Shown here in pieces: positions 1 to 11,338 of a DNA stretch of 64,000 nucleotides. Position 1 is the stretch's first letter; each line of letters opens with the position of its first letter. The stretch is taken from contig JAJKFL010000007.1 of the NCBI GenBank assembly GCA_021186555.1, forward strand, positions 1,561,001 to 1,625,000, given 5' to 3'. The notes beneath the pieces are model-generated. The model had not been told where the DNA came from. It worked only from the letters and a program-made list of their open reading frames with translations, and searched no databases. The stretch comes from Reticulitermes speratus (lineage: Eukaryota > Arthropoda > Insecta > Blattodea > Rhinotermitidae). A program made the position numbers and the translations under genes.

Positions 1-719
1 CGCTATGGTTAAACTTTATGCATATTGGCGAATGATGTCTTCCTTCTTCTGCTCAACAGTCTGATTTGTCTGCGACAGGAGTGCTGCCGGTCACGTGACG
101 TACTTCACGTTGCAGACTGACATTCTGACAAATGTGGGTTCGACTTCCGCGATTGGTCGGGCAACCGAAGACAGTCTTCTGTCGTTGACTGACCAGCATC
201 TTAAGCAAATTATATAATTCTCATAGATTAAAATTACATAAATTTTTCTGTGGAAACAAAATTTGCACACAAAGTAAAGCTGGAGAAGTAAAAAAATGGC
301 TTCGGTTCAAAGGTCAGTAGTTTATAAATCTGTCAAAGCGAAATTTTGGATCTTCTAAATCAAACTTCCAGATTCTCTGGTTACCTTAAACGAATGCCAT
401 AAATATTACGACTGGACAGAAACAAATGAATTTCGAGAGGTTTAGAAGGTCAGTTTCTAATCACGGTGCAGACACACTTGCACAGATGAATACCTGCTCT
501 TTTAGTATGGTTAGACATAAATTTTCAGAATATTTACTTCTTTATAGGGTGGTCTGTCTGGGATTCGAACCCACTCCATTGTTCGACTACAATGCTCCCA
601 TCCTATTTATATAAGATAAATCTTAATATTATTCCCCAAAGTAAGTACAGGCCTTTGAAGCAGTTCCTTCCTTAAAGTTTTCTCACCAAACACCTGCATA
701 TAGTTCTCTTCCCTTCCAT
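1..719. other. Unique AT-rich sequence, no gene recognised
   Basis: I find no coding exon or repeat that I can name here. Short open frames show no recognisable domain. A string GGATTCGAACCC near 571 resembles an inverted tRNA T-loop box, but no cloverleaf or SINE body surrounds it. Confidence 0.5.
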
Positions 720-890
720 GCATGCTACATGCCAATTTCATCCCTCTTGATTTGATCGACCTAATAACATATGGTGAAGACTACAAGTCGCGAAGTTCCT
801 CGTTATGTAACTTTTTCTATTTTCCTTTTAATTCCTTCTTCTTAGTTCCGAATTTCTTCTTCATTGCCCTAGTATTATTTAGTAAAAAAT
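720..890 (-). pseudogene. LINE-A fragment (C-terminal region of the reverse transcriptase polyprotein)
   Basis: Read on the minus strand, this matches the LINE-A segment at about 5760-5905: the run encoding roughly NEEL...SPNII..IKSRR. The plus strand shows CTTGATTTGATCG and CCTCGTTATGTAA, the complements of the family's GATCAAATCAAG and TACATAACGAGG. It carries many substitutions and no usable frame, so it is an old dead copy. The identification is by comparison with other copies in this window. Confidence 0.75.
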
Positions 891-1453
891 CTGAAACGCG
901 ATTAACGTTTATTCACAAATAAACGCACAAAATAAACATGACGTATCAACACATGGCAGTTAACTTCTTAGTACATTGCCAGTCGTTTGTGTCTCACTGT
1001 AAGAGTAAAATATGTTCTGAAACGTCCGGGGTACTGATGGTGAAGAATTGTTTTAAAGTATACATGGAGCATACTATATACATACATACATACAATATAT
1101 ATATATATATATTTATCAGGCTTACATCTTTCTGCGTTGATTTTCGTGTAGCGAATATTACCTGCACTGATACCATTGAAGGAGTTTTACTGACACACGC
1201 TTTAGCAATGTCAGTTTACAAAAGCAATTGCTTAGAAAGGAAACCAATTAGAAGAAAGGAGATTGAAACGTAATTTGAATAAATCTGAAGTAGCAGCTTG
1301 TAAAAAGGTGGGCACTAAGCAGTAAGCACTAAGCAGTAAGCAAACATACAGGAAATATGGACAAAATACAAAGTTGTAGATACTTATTTACAAACAAATT
1401 CAGAATATTCAGGTTTTTGGATCATGCTGAAATCATTAGTATCCACAACCAGC
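891..1453. other. Unique sequence with a (CATA)n/(TA)n microsatellite
   Basis: A CATA-rich then TA-rich microsatellite runs from about 1080 to 1111, and a 14-bp direct duplication (AGCACTAAGCAGTA) lies near 1315-1340. Nothing else is recognised. A 111-codon open frame across it has no domain features. Confidence 0.5.
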
Positions 1454-1735
1454 AGCTATTAACTAACTAACTAACTAACTAACTAACGACATAACTAAAG
1501 TAACTCCATGGAGCAGAGTCCTTCCTGAGAAGCTAACAGTTCCTCAGCTTTTCAACAAATTCCCTCCATTTTATGCAACCCGAAGGTTCATTACCACATT
1601 CACAAGCGCTCGCCACCACTCCCTATCGTAAGCCAGATCAATCCACTCCATGTCTCGCCATCCCACTTCTTGAAGACCCGTTATAACATTATCCTCCCAT
1701 CTACTTAACGTATAATTCGCAAGCAAATCCTTTTA
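1454..1735 (-). mobile_element. LINE-A 3' end
   Basis: On the minus strand this reads as the last coding part and 3' UTR of LINE-A, ending in the family's (GTTA)n tail, seen here on plus as repeated CTAA at about 1461-1487. The complement of the family 3' UTR landmark CTTCTCAGGAAGGACTCTGC (9383-9402) is present near 1515-1540. It is a decayed, non-coding copy. With the fragment at 720-890 it may be part of one broken insertion, since the strand is the same, but the order of the pieces argues for rearrangement or two insertions. Confidence 0.8.
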
Positions 1736-2100
1736 TATTTCTCACCTCTATCAGAAGCGCTTCATCTGCAGAATTCTATTTACCATAAAACCCACGTCAA
1801 AATAAGTTCAAACATATTTCTGAAATAATTTTCCCTTACTGCGCCTTGACTGAGCTCATTCCACCGCCCACAGTCGCATTTAATTTCCACATTTACTTTG
1901 CCTCAAAGCTTTCCCACTTCCTGAAGTGTCACGTTTCACGACAGTGCCTTTTATTATTTCTTGATCTACCGTTAGAAATAAAGTTAATATGCTTACCGTA
2001 CACAGTAGAGTACGGATTGTGTTTTTGGTGGCTTTGTGAAGGCGAGGTGACATCAGTTGTTCTGTAGTTTCGTGATTTAATAAGGTTGTTATTAAGGTTG
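1736..2100. other. Unique sequence, no feature recognised
   Basis: No repeat family or gene is recognised. Short frames on both strands overlap the neighbouring LINE-B fragment and are not convincing. Confidence 0.4.
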
Positions 2101-2254
2101 GAAGACGAAGGAGAAGACGTAAGCAGCTACTGGATGATCTTAAGGAAAAGAGAAGATACTGTAAATTGAAAGAGGAAGCACTAGATCGCACTCTGTGGAG
2201 AACTCGCTTTGGAAGAGGCTACGGACCTGTCGTAAGACAGACTGCAGAATGAAG
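2101..2254 (+). mobile_element. LINE-B 3'-terminal fragment
   Basis: The sequence matches the end of LINE-B at 27388-28025 and 40541-40845. It encodes the basic tail RRRRRKQLLDDLKEKRRY followed by a LDRT.WRTRFGRGYGP-like segment, and stops at the family end CAGACTGCAGAATGAA. Only about 150 bp is left, so it is a severe 5' truncation, typical of target-primed LINE integration. Confidence 0.85.
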
Positions 2255-2444
2255 AGTTATTGTTCAGTGAACCGGAAAACATGGGACAAGAATATGACGC
2301 GTCCTGTTTATAAGACTGTAGAGGACTCTGCCTAAACTGTCTGAGGAAAATCAGGAACCTCTCACAATGCCTGCTGGTCAGGTTTACAGTTATTGCAGGC
2401 ACAAACATAAGCGGTGTATCTCGGTCAGCATAATGTCTGGGCGC

Positions 2445-2640
2445 AACGACCGGGGTATCGTGGTTCTATTCCCGACAGGGGCTGGGAAAGTTTATAATTT
2501 ACACTATCCAGACCGGGTCTGGAGCCCACATAGCCCGCTACTAATTGGGTAAAGGGGTTAAGCGGCCAGGGCGTGAAGCTGACGGCTTATATCCATCTAA
2601 TATCGAGGTTAAGAATGAGTGGACAGGCAATGTACTATAC
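2445..2640 (+). mobile_element. SINE-C, 5'-truncated copy
   Basis: It contains a degraded B-box-like GTGGTTCTATTCCCG at about 2459-2474. The body is shared with the minus-strand copies at 35095-35330 and 43854-44110; the key shared stretch is TAAGCGGCCAGGGCGTGAAG. No A box is seen. It resembles SINE-B in layout (tRNA-like head, then an AAAGCGGCC body), so SINE-B and SINE-C may be subfamilies. Confidence 0.6.
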
Positions 2641-2651
2641 ATGTAACACGG

Positions 2652-3130
2652 AGGCGCGTTCGCGTAACTAATCTTGCCCTGGAAAAGCAATAAGTATTAC
2701 ATATTGTGAGTGTGTGTCTGTAGCCTTAATTATACAGCATGTAAAGCGCATGCGCCGTATTATATTGTCATCTGTGGCCTGTCTGGCTGTACCGTATTTT
2801 TCCACATTACCTCATAAACGGCACTTTTTGTCGGGAAAAACGTACTGAACATAAAATGTGTGTTTTGATTTTCTCTACAGATTTCGTCTAAAAAATTTCT
2901 CATTTTAAGAAGAATTCAGCGACACATTTTATCATAAATTACACAGGTCTTGACGTAAAGTACACTTTATTTTTGTCAGATTTTAATGGAACTTGAATTT
3001 TCGCAACAGATTTTAGAAAATCTTCAAATATCAAATTTCATGAAAATCCGTCCAGTGGGAGCCGAGTTGTTCCATGCGGACGGATGTAACGAAGCTAGTA
3101 GTCACTTTTCGCAATGGAACGAACGCGCCT
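2652..3130 (+). mobile_element. MITE-1 copy 1 (terminal inverted repeats AGGCGCGTTCG)
   Basis: The element is 479 bp long with inverted ends AGGCGCGTTCG (2652-2662) and CGAACGCGCCT (3120-3130). The interior is homologous to 11339-11854 (same strand) and to 22249-22745 (opposite strand), with landmarks GCGCATGCGCCGTATTATAT and TGTGTGTTTTGATTTTCTCT. No open frame is present. The ends, copy number and lack of coding fit a non-autonomous DNA transposon. I cannot see a clean target-site duplication, so the superfamily is open. Confidence 0.8.
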
Positions 3131-4810
3131 ATAAGGCATTGTTCTAAACGTTTCAATATATCGCTTTGTTTTCCTCTACAAATGTGTTTGCAGTTTCACA
3201 GTACCAGAGTTTCATCATTGTTTCTTTAATCAAAAAGCTCTAAGCGGTAAACAAATTTCTACAAAGGCGTACGTAAAAACAAGATGAAATCCACGAACAG
3301 TAATTTCCAACGAATCATTCTGTCATACTTAAGTCCCATTTTATAATGTTATCAGACAGCAGAATTTTGAAAGGCTTTACCCTGTCAAGTTAGTGAAGCA
3401 GAAGGCTTCTCATAAAGTTCGAATTTTCACACATCAATGGAAAAGAAGTGAAATCAGGAAATGCAAAAAGACAGGCAGTACGCCATTACTACAGTAGTGC
3501 TGCTATCTGTTGGGAGAAATTAACAGCTCAATTGTTAACGGAACGACTGCCAATTTGTATTCCGATAGAGGTCAGCAGTTATGCAGCCTGCGAGGGCGCT
3601 GCAGTCTGGCTATCAAGCAGAATACGTATTTACGTCACATAACACATCCCGCTGAACGAATAGTTCCGTTACTCGCCACATAACCATTCTGCTTCGTTCA
3701 AATATGCTATAAAATCCTCGGCAGTATAAAGCAACAAACCCGAAAGAGTATGATTTCGTAATATCCACGGAAGGAGCAGGGGTGTACAATCACAAAAGTG
3801 CCTCACATTTAAAGCAACGAATCTTAAGACTTCGGGCTAAGTAAGGAAAAAAAATTACTTAGACTTTCACACCAACTAATCTCACATTCTACGAAAATTA
3901 AAGATCTTATATATATGTGTTTGTTAATCAAAGTAATAAATTCGAAGTGTGTTTGAAAGAAAATATAATTTCGGCTGATCATCTTTCCAGCAGTTTTATC
4001 AATTCACTTGCAGCCTATCACTCCTCCTTTCAGTCTAAAATTAATGTGTTACATATAAAAAAATTCACTTAGTACCTCACAGAGAACACAGTGCTTCGAT
4101 TAAAAATACTAAACAGTTTGTGTCTATAGTGTATACAGGCTGTTTATTGTAAGAATCACCATAAACTCATAAGAACACAGTATGGGTAAAATAACGAATT
4201 GTTAGTGTTAAATCTGGCGGTAAATAAAATAACCACTACGAACTGAAAGGTTAAAAGAATCGAGAGACGTAGCACTTCAAGATAAGTCCTCTCTCTGTCA
4301 TTATCACTGTCTCACTGTAATCAATTTATTAAATACCGCGACTGTCAGACCTTTCTACTCTATTACGCGATTAGCAACATTTAACTTCCTACATTTTCCC
4401 GCCGTGTACTGGTGATCGAGTCGATGCTAAAGACGTATTTACGCCATGAATGGAATGAATAACAAATGAAAAAAATGAAAATAACGACGATAATGATAAT
4501 TTGATGACACCCACTGTACCAGCTTACACCGCACAGCCCTGTGAAATGCAGTCTCTTTTGTGTAGGAATGAAAAGGTATACGGAAAATGTTCAGTTGTCA
4601 CATCTAAATAAGAATAGACATTTTATGACTGTCATTTTTATATCGACAGAGAACACGTTTACAGAAGTGACAGGATATGAATGCGCTATTTGTCGCTGTT
4701 CACAACAAGCATCAGTGCTGTAAGTGAAGCTGTTACTTTACTGAGTTGCTTACACGTCCTGAGTTCCAAAACAACAAAATCAGAACTATTTTCCACTCGT
4801 AAATTTACGA
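3131..4810. other. Unique AT-rich sequence, no gene recognised
   Basis: About 1.7 kb without a recognisable family. The string TATACAGGCTGTTTATT near 4132 has a mariner-like end flavour but has no partner. The frames at 3448 and 4541 are 60-64 codons long and featureless. Confidence 0.45.
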
Positions 4811-5420
4811 CTTACCTATAGCAGAGTCCGTGTAGGCAAACATTTGTCTGACACATTTCCTATTAAGAATGGTTTGAAACAAGGAGATGCTTTATCGCCA
4901 TTGCTTTTCAACTTCGCTTTGCAATATGCCATTAGGAGGGTTCAGGCAAACCAGGAGGGCTTGAATGGTACACATCAGCTTGTGGTTTATGGTGATGATA
5001 TTAATATGTTGGGTGGAAGCGTACATGCTATAAAGAAAAATACATAAGTTTTAGTAGTCGCTAGTAAGGAGATTGGTCTAGAAGTAAATGCTGAGAAAAC
5101 TAAGTACATGGTCATGTCTGGAGATCAGAATGCAGGGCAAAATGACAACATAAAGTTAGATAATAAATCCTTTGAAAGGGTGGAACAGTTAAAATATCTG
5201 GGAACAGCCCTAACAAATCAAAATTCCATTCATGAAGAAATTAAGAGCAGATTGAAGTCGGGGAGTGCTTGTTATCATTCGGTGCAGGATCTTGTGTCTT
5301 ACAGTTTGCTATCCGAACATACAAAGATTAAGATATACAGAACTACAATTTTGCCTGTTGTTTTGTATGGGTGTGAAACTTGGTCTGTCGCACTGACGGA
5401 GGAACATAGGCTGAAAGTCT
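4811..5420 (+). pseudogene. LINE-A reverse transcriptase, partial and broken
   Basis: Two consecutive open pieces (about 4811-5047 and 5048-5425) encode the palm-to-thumb part of a non-LTR retrotransposon reverse transcriptase. Visible motifs are GLKQGDALSPLLFN (block B/4), then VVYGDDIN at the catalytic YxDD block, where most families and the copy at 41.1 kb have YADD, then EIGLEVNAEKTKYM, then the thumb segment ending LPVVLYGCETW. An in-frame TAA after IKKNT breaks the frame. The fingers, the endonuclease and the first half of the protein are absent. The frame continues after the SINE insertion, at 5740. The clade (Jockey-, CR1- or RTE-related) is not resolved by eye. Confidence 0.88.
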
Positions 5421-5433
5421 TCTAGGATAAAGT

Positions 5434-5739
5434 AAAGGTAAAGCAATCACATTACAAGCCTGGACAGGCCCTTAGGGCTCCAGGGGGTTGAGGCTCACAG
5501 ATTTCTAAACAATTGGCACATGAAGGTGGTAAGTTTGTCAGTTCTACGCACCGGCCGCCTTTACCCCCAGGAAATACTCCTGGTACTCATTTCTGTTAGA
5601 GGCTGAGTCGACCCCAGGGTCATAGTGCGACCGAAAGGATTATGTCAAAGAAAAATTCCAATGACACCATCGGGAATCGAACCCGCGACCTTCCGTCTTG
5701 TAGAGCAGTGCCTCAACCAACTGCACCACTGCGTGCTCC
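5434..5739 (-). mobile_element. SINE-A inserted in LINE-A, flanked by a 13-bp target-site duplication
   Basis: Full-length tRNA-derived SINE on the minus strand. The complement carries an A box TGGTGCAGTTGG and a B box GGTTCGATTCC in the first 70 bp, a body with GGTAAAGGCGGCCGGTGCG, and the 3' tail TTGCTTTACCTTTAC. Flanking copies TCTAGGATAAAGT (5421-5433) and TCTAGGATGAAGT (5740-5752) differ at one base. They interrupt the LINE-A frame between EEHRLKVF and VLRKIFG. Pol III transcription with LINE-driven insertion is the known mode for such elements. Sister copies lie at 26310, 39640, 42046 and 54163. Confidence 0.95.
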
Positions 5740-6169
5740 TCTAGGATGAAGTGCTGAGGAAAATATTCGGTCCTAACAGGGACGAGATGACAGGGGAGTG
5801 GAGAAGATTACATAACGAGGAGCTTTGTGATTTGTACCCCTCACCAAATATTATTCCGGTGATCAAATCAAGAAGAATGAAATGGGCGGGGCATGTAGCA
5901 CGTATGGGTGAGGGGAGAGGTGCATACACAGTGTTGGTGGGGAGACGTAAAGGAAAGAGACCACTTAGAAGACCTTGGCGTAGAAGGAAGTGTAATATTA
6001 AAATGGATCTCCAAGATGTGGGATGGGGTATGGACTGGATTAATCTGGCTCAGGACAGCGAATGCAGTAATGAACGTCCGGGTTCCATAAAATATTGAAA
6101 ATTTCTTGGATAGCTGAGGACCTGTTAGCTTCTCAGGAAGGACTGTGCTACGTGGAGTTAGCTAGTTTA
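5740..6169 (+). pseudogene. LINE-A C-terminal coding region and 3' UTR (continuation)
   Basis: This resumes the LINE-A frame downstream of the [49 protein letters not shown], then a basic [14 protein letters not shown] region typical of the C-terminal tail of such polyproteins, and WINLAQDSE. The frame shifts before the usual end (...NAVMNVRVP in another frame). The 3' UTR with CTTCTCAGGAAGGAC and a short GTTAGCTAGTTT tail ends near 6169. The ends match the copies at 9026-9429 and 1454-1735. Confidence 0.88.
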
Positions 6170-6664
6170 ATGTACGACTTAGATTTACAGGATCTTCATA
6201 TGTGGAGCGCCTATAGAAGCAGTGGGTAAATCATTTCTGCTTGGTTTAGATTCAAAACAATATTAATTTAGATATGAAGACAATGTCCCTTGGGCCTAAC
6301 ATTCTTAAAAAAACAGAGGATTAGGAAATTATTTGCAACCCCCTATACATATATTATGTAAATTTTGTATGTAAATAGTAAGTGCGAATTCGGACGATGC
6401 GAATTTTGTCATAATCGTCCCTTCAATAACAGAATATTTTTGTACGGACATACAAAGTCAGGCCTCCAAAATTGTGACTGAATCTTTTACCGCAACGCAG
6501 GAGAAGACAAAGGCAATCCTCACTATCTTCATTCTTTCTGCAACGAGTTCTTTATTATGATGGATGTATTCAAAATGGCGCACGAACATACGAAGGCTCT
6601 CAGCTAGGTAATAAAAGTTTTCAGACGCTAAGTAAGTTATTGGATCGTGTATCATGCCAATTGT
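6170..6664. other. Unique sequence, no feature recognised
   Basis: No repeat match within the window. A 74-codon minus-strand frame runs into the tandem array and has no domain features. Confidence 0.4.
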
Positions 6665-8085
6665 ACATGAGGTGCTGAACACACTACAGTAAGGCTGAAC
6701 ACACTACAGTAAGGCTGTACACACTACAGTAAGGCTGTACACACTACAGTAAGGCTGTACACACTACAGTAAGGCTGTACACACTACAGTAGACTGTACA
6801 CTACAGTATAAGGCTGTACACACTACAGTAAGGCTGTACACACTACAGTAAGGCTGTACACACTACAGTAAGGCTGTACACACTACAGTAAGGCTGTACA
6901 CACTACAGTAAGGCTGTACACACTACAGTAAGGCTGTACACACTACAGTAAGGCTGTACACACTACAGTAAGGCTGTACACACTACAGTAAGGCTGTACA
7001 CACTACAGTAAGGCTGTACACACTACAGTAAGGCTGTACACACTACAGTAAGGCTGTACACACTACAGTAAGGCTGTACACACTACAGTAAGGCTGTACA
7101 CACTACAGTAAGGCTGTACACACTACAGTAAGGCTGTACACACTACAGTAAGGCTGTACACACTACAGTAAGGCTGTACACACTACAGTAAGGCTGTACA
7201 CACTACAGTAAGGCTTACCAAGTAAGGCTGTACACACTACAGTAAGGCTGTACACACTACAGTAAGGCTGTACACACTACAGTAAGGCTGTACACACTAC
7301 AGTAAGGCTTCACACTACGTAAGGCTGTACACACTACAGTAAGGCTGTACACACTACAGTAAGGCTGTACACACTACAGTAAGGCTGTACACACTACAGT
7401 AAGGCTGTACACACTACAGTAAGGCTGTACACACTACAGTAAGGCTGTACACACTACAGTAAGGCTGTACACACTACAGTAAGCTGTACACACTACAGTA
7501 AGGCTGTACCACATACAACAGTAAGGCTGTACACACTACAGTAAGGCTGTACACACTACAGTAAGGCTCGTACACACTACAGTAAGGCTGTACACACTAC
7601 AGTAAGGCTGTACACACTACAGTAAGGCTGTACACACTACAGTAAGGCTGTACACACTACAGTAAGGCTGTACACATACAGTAAGGCTGTACACACTACA
7701 GTAAGGCTGTACACACTACAGTAAGGCTGTACACACTACAGTAAGGCTGTACACACTACAGTAAGGCTGTACACACTACAGTAAGGCTGTACACACTACA
7801 GTAAGGCTGTACACTATACAGTAAGGCTGTACACATACAGTAAGGCTGTACACACTACAGTAAGGCTGTACACACTACAGTAAGGCTGTACACACTACAG
7901 TAAGGCTGTACACACTACAGTAAGGCTGTACACACTACAGTAAGGCTGTACACACTACAGTAAGGCTGTACACACTACAGTAAGGCTGTACACATTACCA
8001 GTAAGGCTGTACACACTACAGTAAGGCTGTACACATTACAGTAAGGCTGTACACACTACAGTAAGGCTGTACACTCTACAGTAAG
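6665..8085. repeat. Minisatellite, 20-bp unit, about 70 copies
   Basis: The unit is AAGGCTGTACACACTACAGT. Each unit contains the short inverted repeat CTGTA...TACAG. Most units are identical. Scattered units have one- to several-base losses (near 6790, 7215, 7310, 7480, 7510, 7675, 7835). The first two units read CTGAACAC instead of CTGTACAC. No spacers are present. Confidence 0.97.
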
Positions 8086-9025
8086 GGTTTGAAATCCCAA
8101 GCTTTTTAAGACAAGAACAACTCGCTTACAAGCAACAGAATTATTCACTGCAGGCACAAGAAATAAATTAAATTGTAGCTGGAATTTTATGTAACATAAA
8201 GAAACGCGACACTTGCAAGGCTACAATACACACTGTCTTACATGTACAGACACTAATACCTTGAAACAGAGGGTTTCTGCAAATTCCGTCTTCTTCAACG
8301 CTGCGTGTTGCCCATAGAGTACGTTTGTTCCTTGTTCAGTCACAATAAACAAAGACAGTTCCCTTCACTGGCCTATCAGTCTACGTAATGCACACGCAAT
8401 GCGTTTACTGTAAGCTTGTAGCTACATGTTTGTGTATTGTTTACGTAACATTTGTGCTACAGAATGTTAAAGTAGAACGACAGGTATCATTTATTAGGAC
8501 AGGAAGCGCTTAACACGACGCTATTCTGTGCTTTCACAGGAAGATACTCAAAGCATCAAAGATATATTTTCAGAAATTCTCAAAAATATTTTGTGCCTTT
8601 AATATAATTTATGAATTTAAAGGACCATTTGAGCACATAAGTCGCAAAGTAATGTCACTGCCTTTGACACCTATTTTGATGTAGCCACGCCTTTAAAATC
8701 TACTTCTGTAACATATATTTCTGATACTGTCTTCCAGGCTATAACTATTCCTCCTAATTTTCTTCTTTTATCCTTAATTTCTTATCCAAAACTTTTTATT
8801 ACTTCCTAATTTATTTCAAGCATATTATACATAAAATTAATTGATTCCTTTCCTACAATACTGGGTAAACATTATTTATTTATTTCCTTATTTACACCTA
8901 ATTTCACGGAATTCTCAGCATCTTTGACTAAATGCTGTCGAAGAACAGAACTGATGAAAATAAACTGGAAAGGAAATGGAATAAAATGGCCATAGCATAA
9001 TTATTTGCCGTATTATCTTTGCATT
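8086..9025. other. Unique AT-rich sequence, no gene recognised
   Basis: Featureless sequence between the 20-bp array and the LINE-A copy. There is no open frame of note. Confidence 0.45.
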
Positions 9026-9429
9026 GAGAGGAGAAGACTACATAACGAGGAGCTTTATGCTCTGTACTCCTCACCAAATATTATTCGGGTGATCAAATCA
9101 AGAAGAATCAGATAGGCAGGTCATGTAGCATGTACAGGAGACGAAAGAGGTGCATATAGGGTTTTGGTGGGGAGACCTGATGGAAACAGACCACTTGGAA
9201 GACCTAGGCGTAGACGGGAGGATAATATTAAAATGGATCTTCAAGAAGTTGGTTGAGGAGGCATGGACCGGATTGCTCTGAGCAAGGATAGTGACAGGTG
9301 GCGGACTCTTGTGAACGCGGCCATGAAGCTTCGTGTTCCATAAAATGCGGGAAATTCTTGACTAGCTGAGGCCCTGTCAGCTTCTCAGGAAGGACTCTGC
9401 TCCCTGCAGTTAGTTAGTTAGTTAGTTAA
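9026..9429 (+). mobile_element. LINE-A 3' end with (GTTA)n tail
   Basis: Encodes [20 protein letters not shown] and [19 protein letters not shown], with in-frame stops, then the 3' UTR CTTCTCAGGAAGGACTCTGC and a tail of five GTTA units ending at about 9429. The 5' boundary is abrupt, as expected of 5'-truncated LINE insertions. This is the best local reference for the family 3' end. Confidence 0.9.
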
Positions 9430-10700
9430 TATCTTAGCATTTGTTTCGAAGAACTGAGTAAGAAATTCAATGAAGTCGGTCAGTATCCCAGCCGAGATTC
9501 AAACCAGAAACATCCACAGGTAAATCAGAACCATTTGCACTTCAGTGAACTTAGAAAAGTCTTTACTATAAAATTCTCTGTATTCTTTACATTTAGATAA
9601 AATAGTCACATGAACACATTTTTAACGTGTGACAGCTCTTACCTTTAATGGTCCTTGAAAGAAAAGGCAGAAACTCCATTCAAGCAACACATTTGCGACG
9701 ACTGACATTTATTGTAAGGCGCGCTGTTTTATGGAACTGTTCGCTACACAATTTAGAGGTTTCTTATTTTACGCCGAGAAAGTGGCTTTTTAAACTTTAC
9801 GTTTTTAAACAAATCTTAGATAAGACTAAAGGGACGGCAGCCAACTAAAGGGGGGAAAAAGTTAAAGACAAGGAGAGGTAAGATACTCCTTGAGACGGAG
9901 GAAGAAATTGATTTTTTCCAGGCTGTCGCTCCGGTGATAGGAAACAATCCTATCAGATTGGCACTCAAGGCAGCCCCAAACTACCCCAACAGAGCACAAA
10001 TCCTCTCACACCACAAACACCCAACACTACGGCTTCTGTTGCCTACTGGCATTGTGTTCCACTTCACTGTTTCAGACGTATGGCCGAGTTTCTTACGGCG
10101 ACGAATATGGAGATCACCGTCTTCTAGCATACGACCCTGTGCAATCAGGTAGAAATACCCGACGTTTCGGACAAAAGTGTTGTTTTATTTTTAGGGGAGC
10201 ACGTTATGTATAAAACGATAGTCCCGGGAAAGGGTTGTCCTTATAGCCACCAGTTACAGAATCTCAAATATTTTTTTCGTAAACCATTACGGAATTCCAC
10301 TGTACCCAAACTTTTCTACCCTTAAGACGGAGTTAGTCATATTCTTGGGAAGGATGGTAAATTACACCAGAACAGATACCGTCACGTGTCAAGGCGGCGA
10401 TCTTCCTGTTGCCGATTTCTGTGTCTGTCACCCTTGCGCGATAACGCCATGATCCGAGGTCTTCATTGACTGAGGGTCAACAAATTCACTGCAGTTAAGC
10501 AACCAGATGGATATTCGCCTGATTTAAAAATCAATTTCTCTGACAAGTCGTGATGAAGGCTACAAACTCGATTTCCTTAAGACCATATCGATATATTCGT
10601 CATATCACCTCAATCTGTTATCAACTGTTTTCCCTTAGGGCTTTAAAACCATTCTGTATTGCCCCATACTTGAAATATCCCATCTTTAAATCATTCAAAG
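9430..10700. other. Unique sequence; one hammerhead-type 3' remnant
   Basis: Mostly unrecognised. At 10155-10175 the minus strand reads GTCCGAAACGTCGGGTA, the 3' half of the GAAACGTC motif family described elsewhere in the window, but no CTGANGA core lies 5' of it. The frame at 9934-10152 is not convincing as a gene. Confidence 0.4.
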
Positions 10701-11079
10701 CAGGTGCGCTCCCAGAATTTTTCTCTGAGGGGGTTGACCCCCAGGCTATACATAATCTATAATTGATTTTAAAAATTATGTTATAAAAACCATGTTGTAA
10801 GTATAACATAACGCTGTTTGCAACTGCATTTATATACATACAAATATAACTGCATGTTCCATGACTCAATCACAGTTCTTGTTGTTTTAAATTTATTAAT
10901 TTATTTTTCAAAATTTTAATGTACTACTTAGACGATTTCAGTCGCTGGTTTCGGCTGAAAGATAAATCACGTAAAACTTTTTATATCATAATATCTACAA
11001 AATACGTGTTTTCTAAATTTCGGTTTTGGGGGTTTGGGGGGGTGCAGCCCGACAGCCACCCCCCCTGGTTGAGCCCCTG
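10701..11079. mobile_element. hAT-like non-autonomous DNA transposon with 8-bp target duplication
   Basis: The left end starts CAGGTGCGCTCCCAGAA (10701) and the right end finishes GGTTGAGCCCCTG (11079). These are imperfect inverted ends of the CAGGGGC type known from hAT elements. The flanking 8-mers are ATTCAAAG (10693-10700) and ATTCAAAC (11080-11087), one mismatch. The interior has no transposase frame. G- and C-rich runs near both ends (10729-10743, 11026-11066) belong to the subterminal region. Confidence 0.75.
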
Positions 11080-11338
11080 ATTCAAACAACATTGTGTGAA
11101 GCGGAAAAATTGTAAAATTAGCATTACACCGTCCGTTTTATTACTGATAGTACTTAGTGACAGTAGGAGCAGGTATGTGAGGAACAAGATGTAGATCTTG
11201 TGAGATCCGTTCGGAGCTCCTTGATTTATTGACTATTTACAGTGTGGCAGAGCGGCAACTGTACAAACTTGAATTATATGAGCGTATAAAAAATGTATTT
11301 TATAAAACGACAGGCAGTGTACGTACAACGGAACATCG

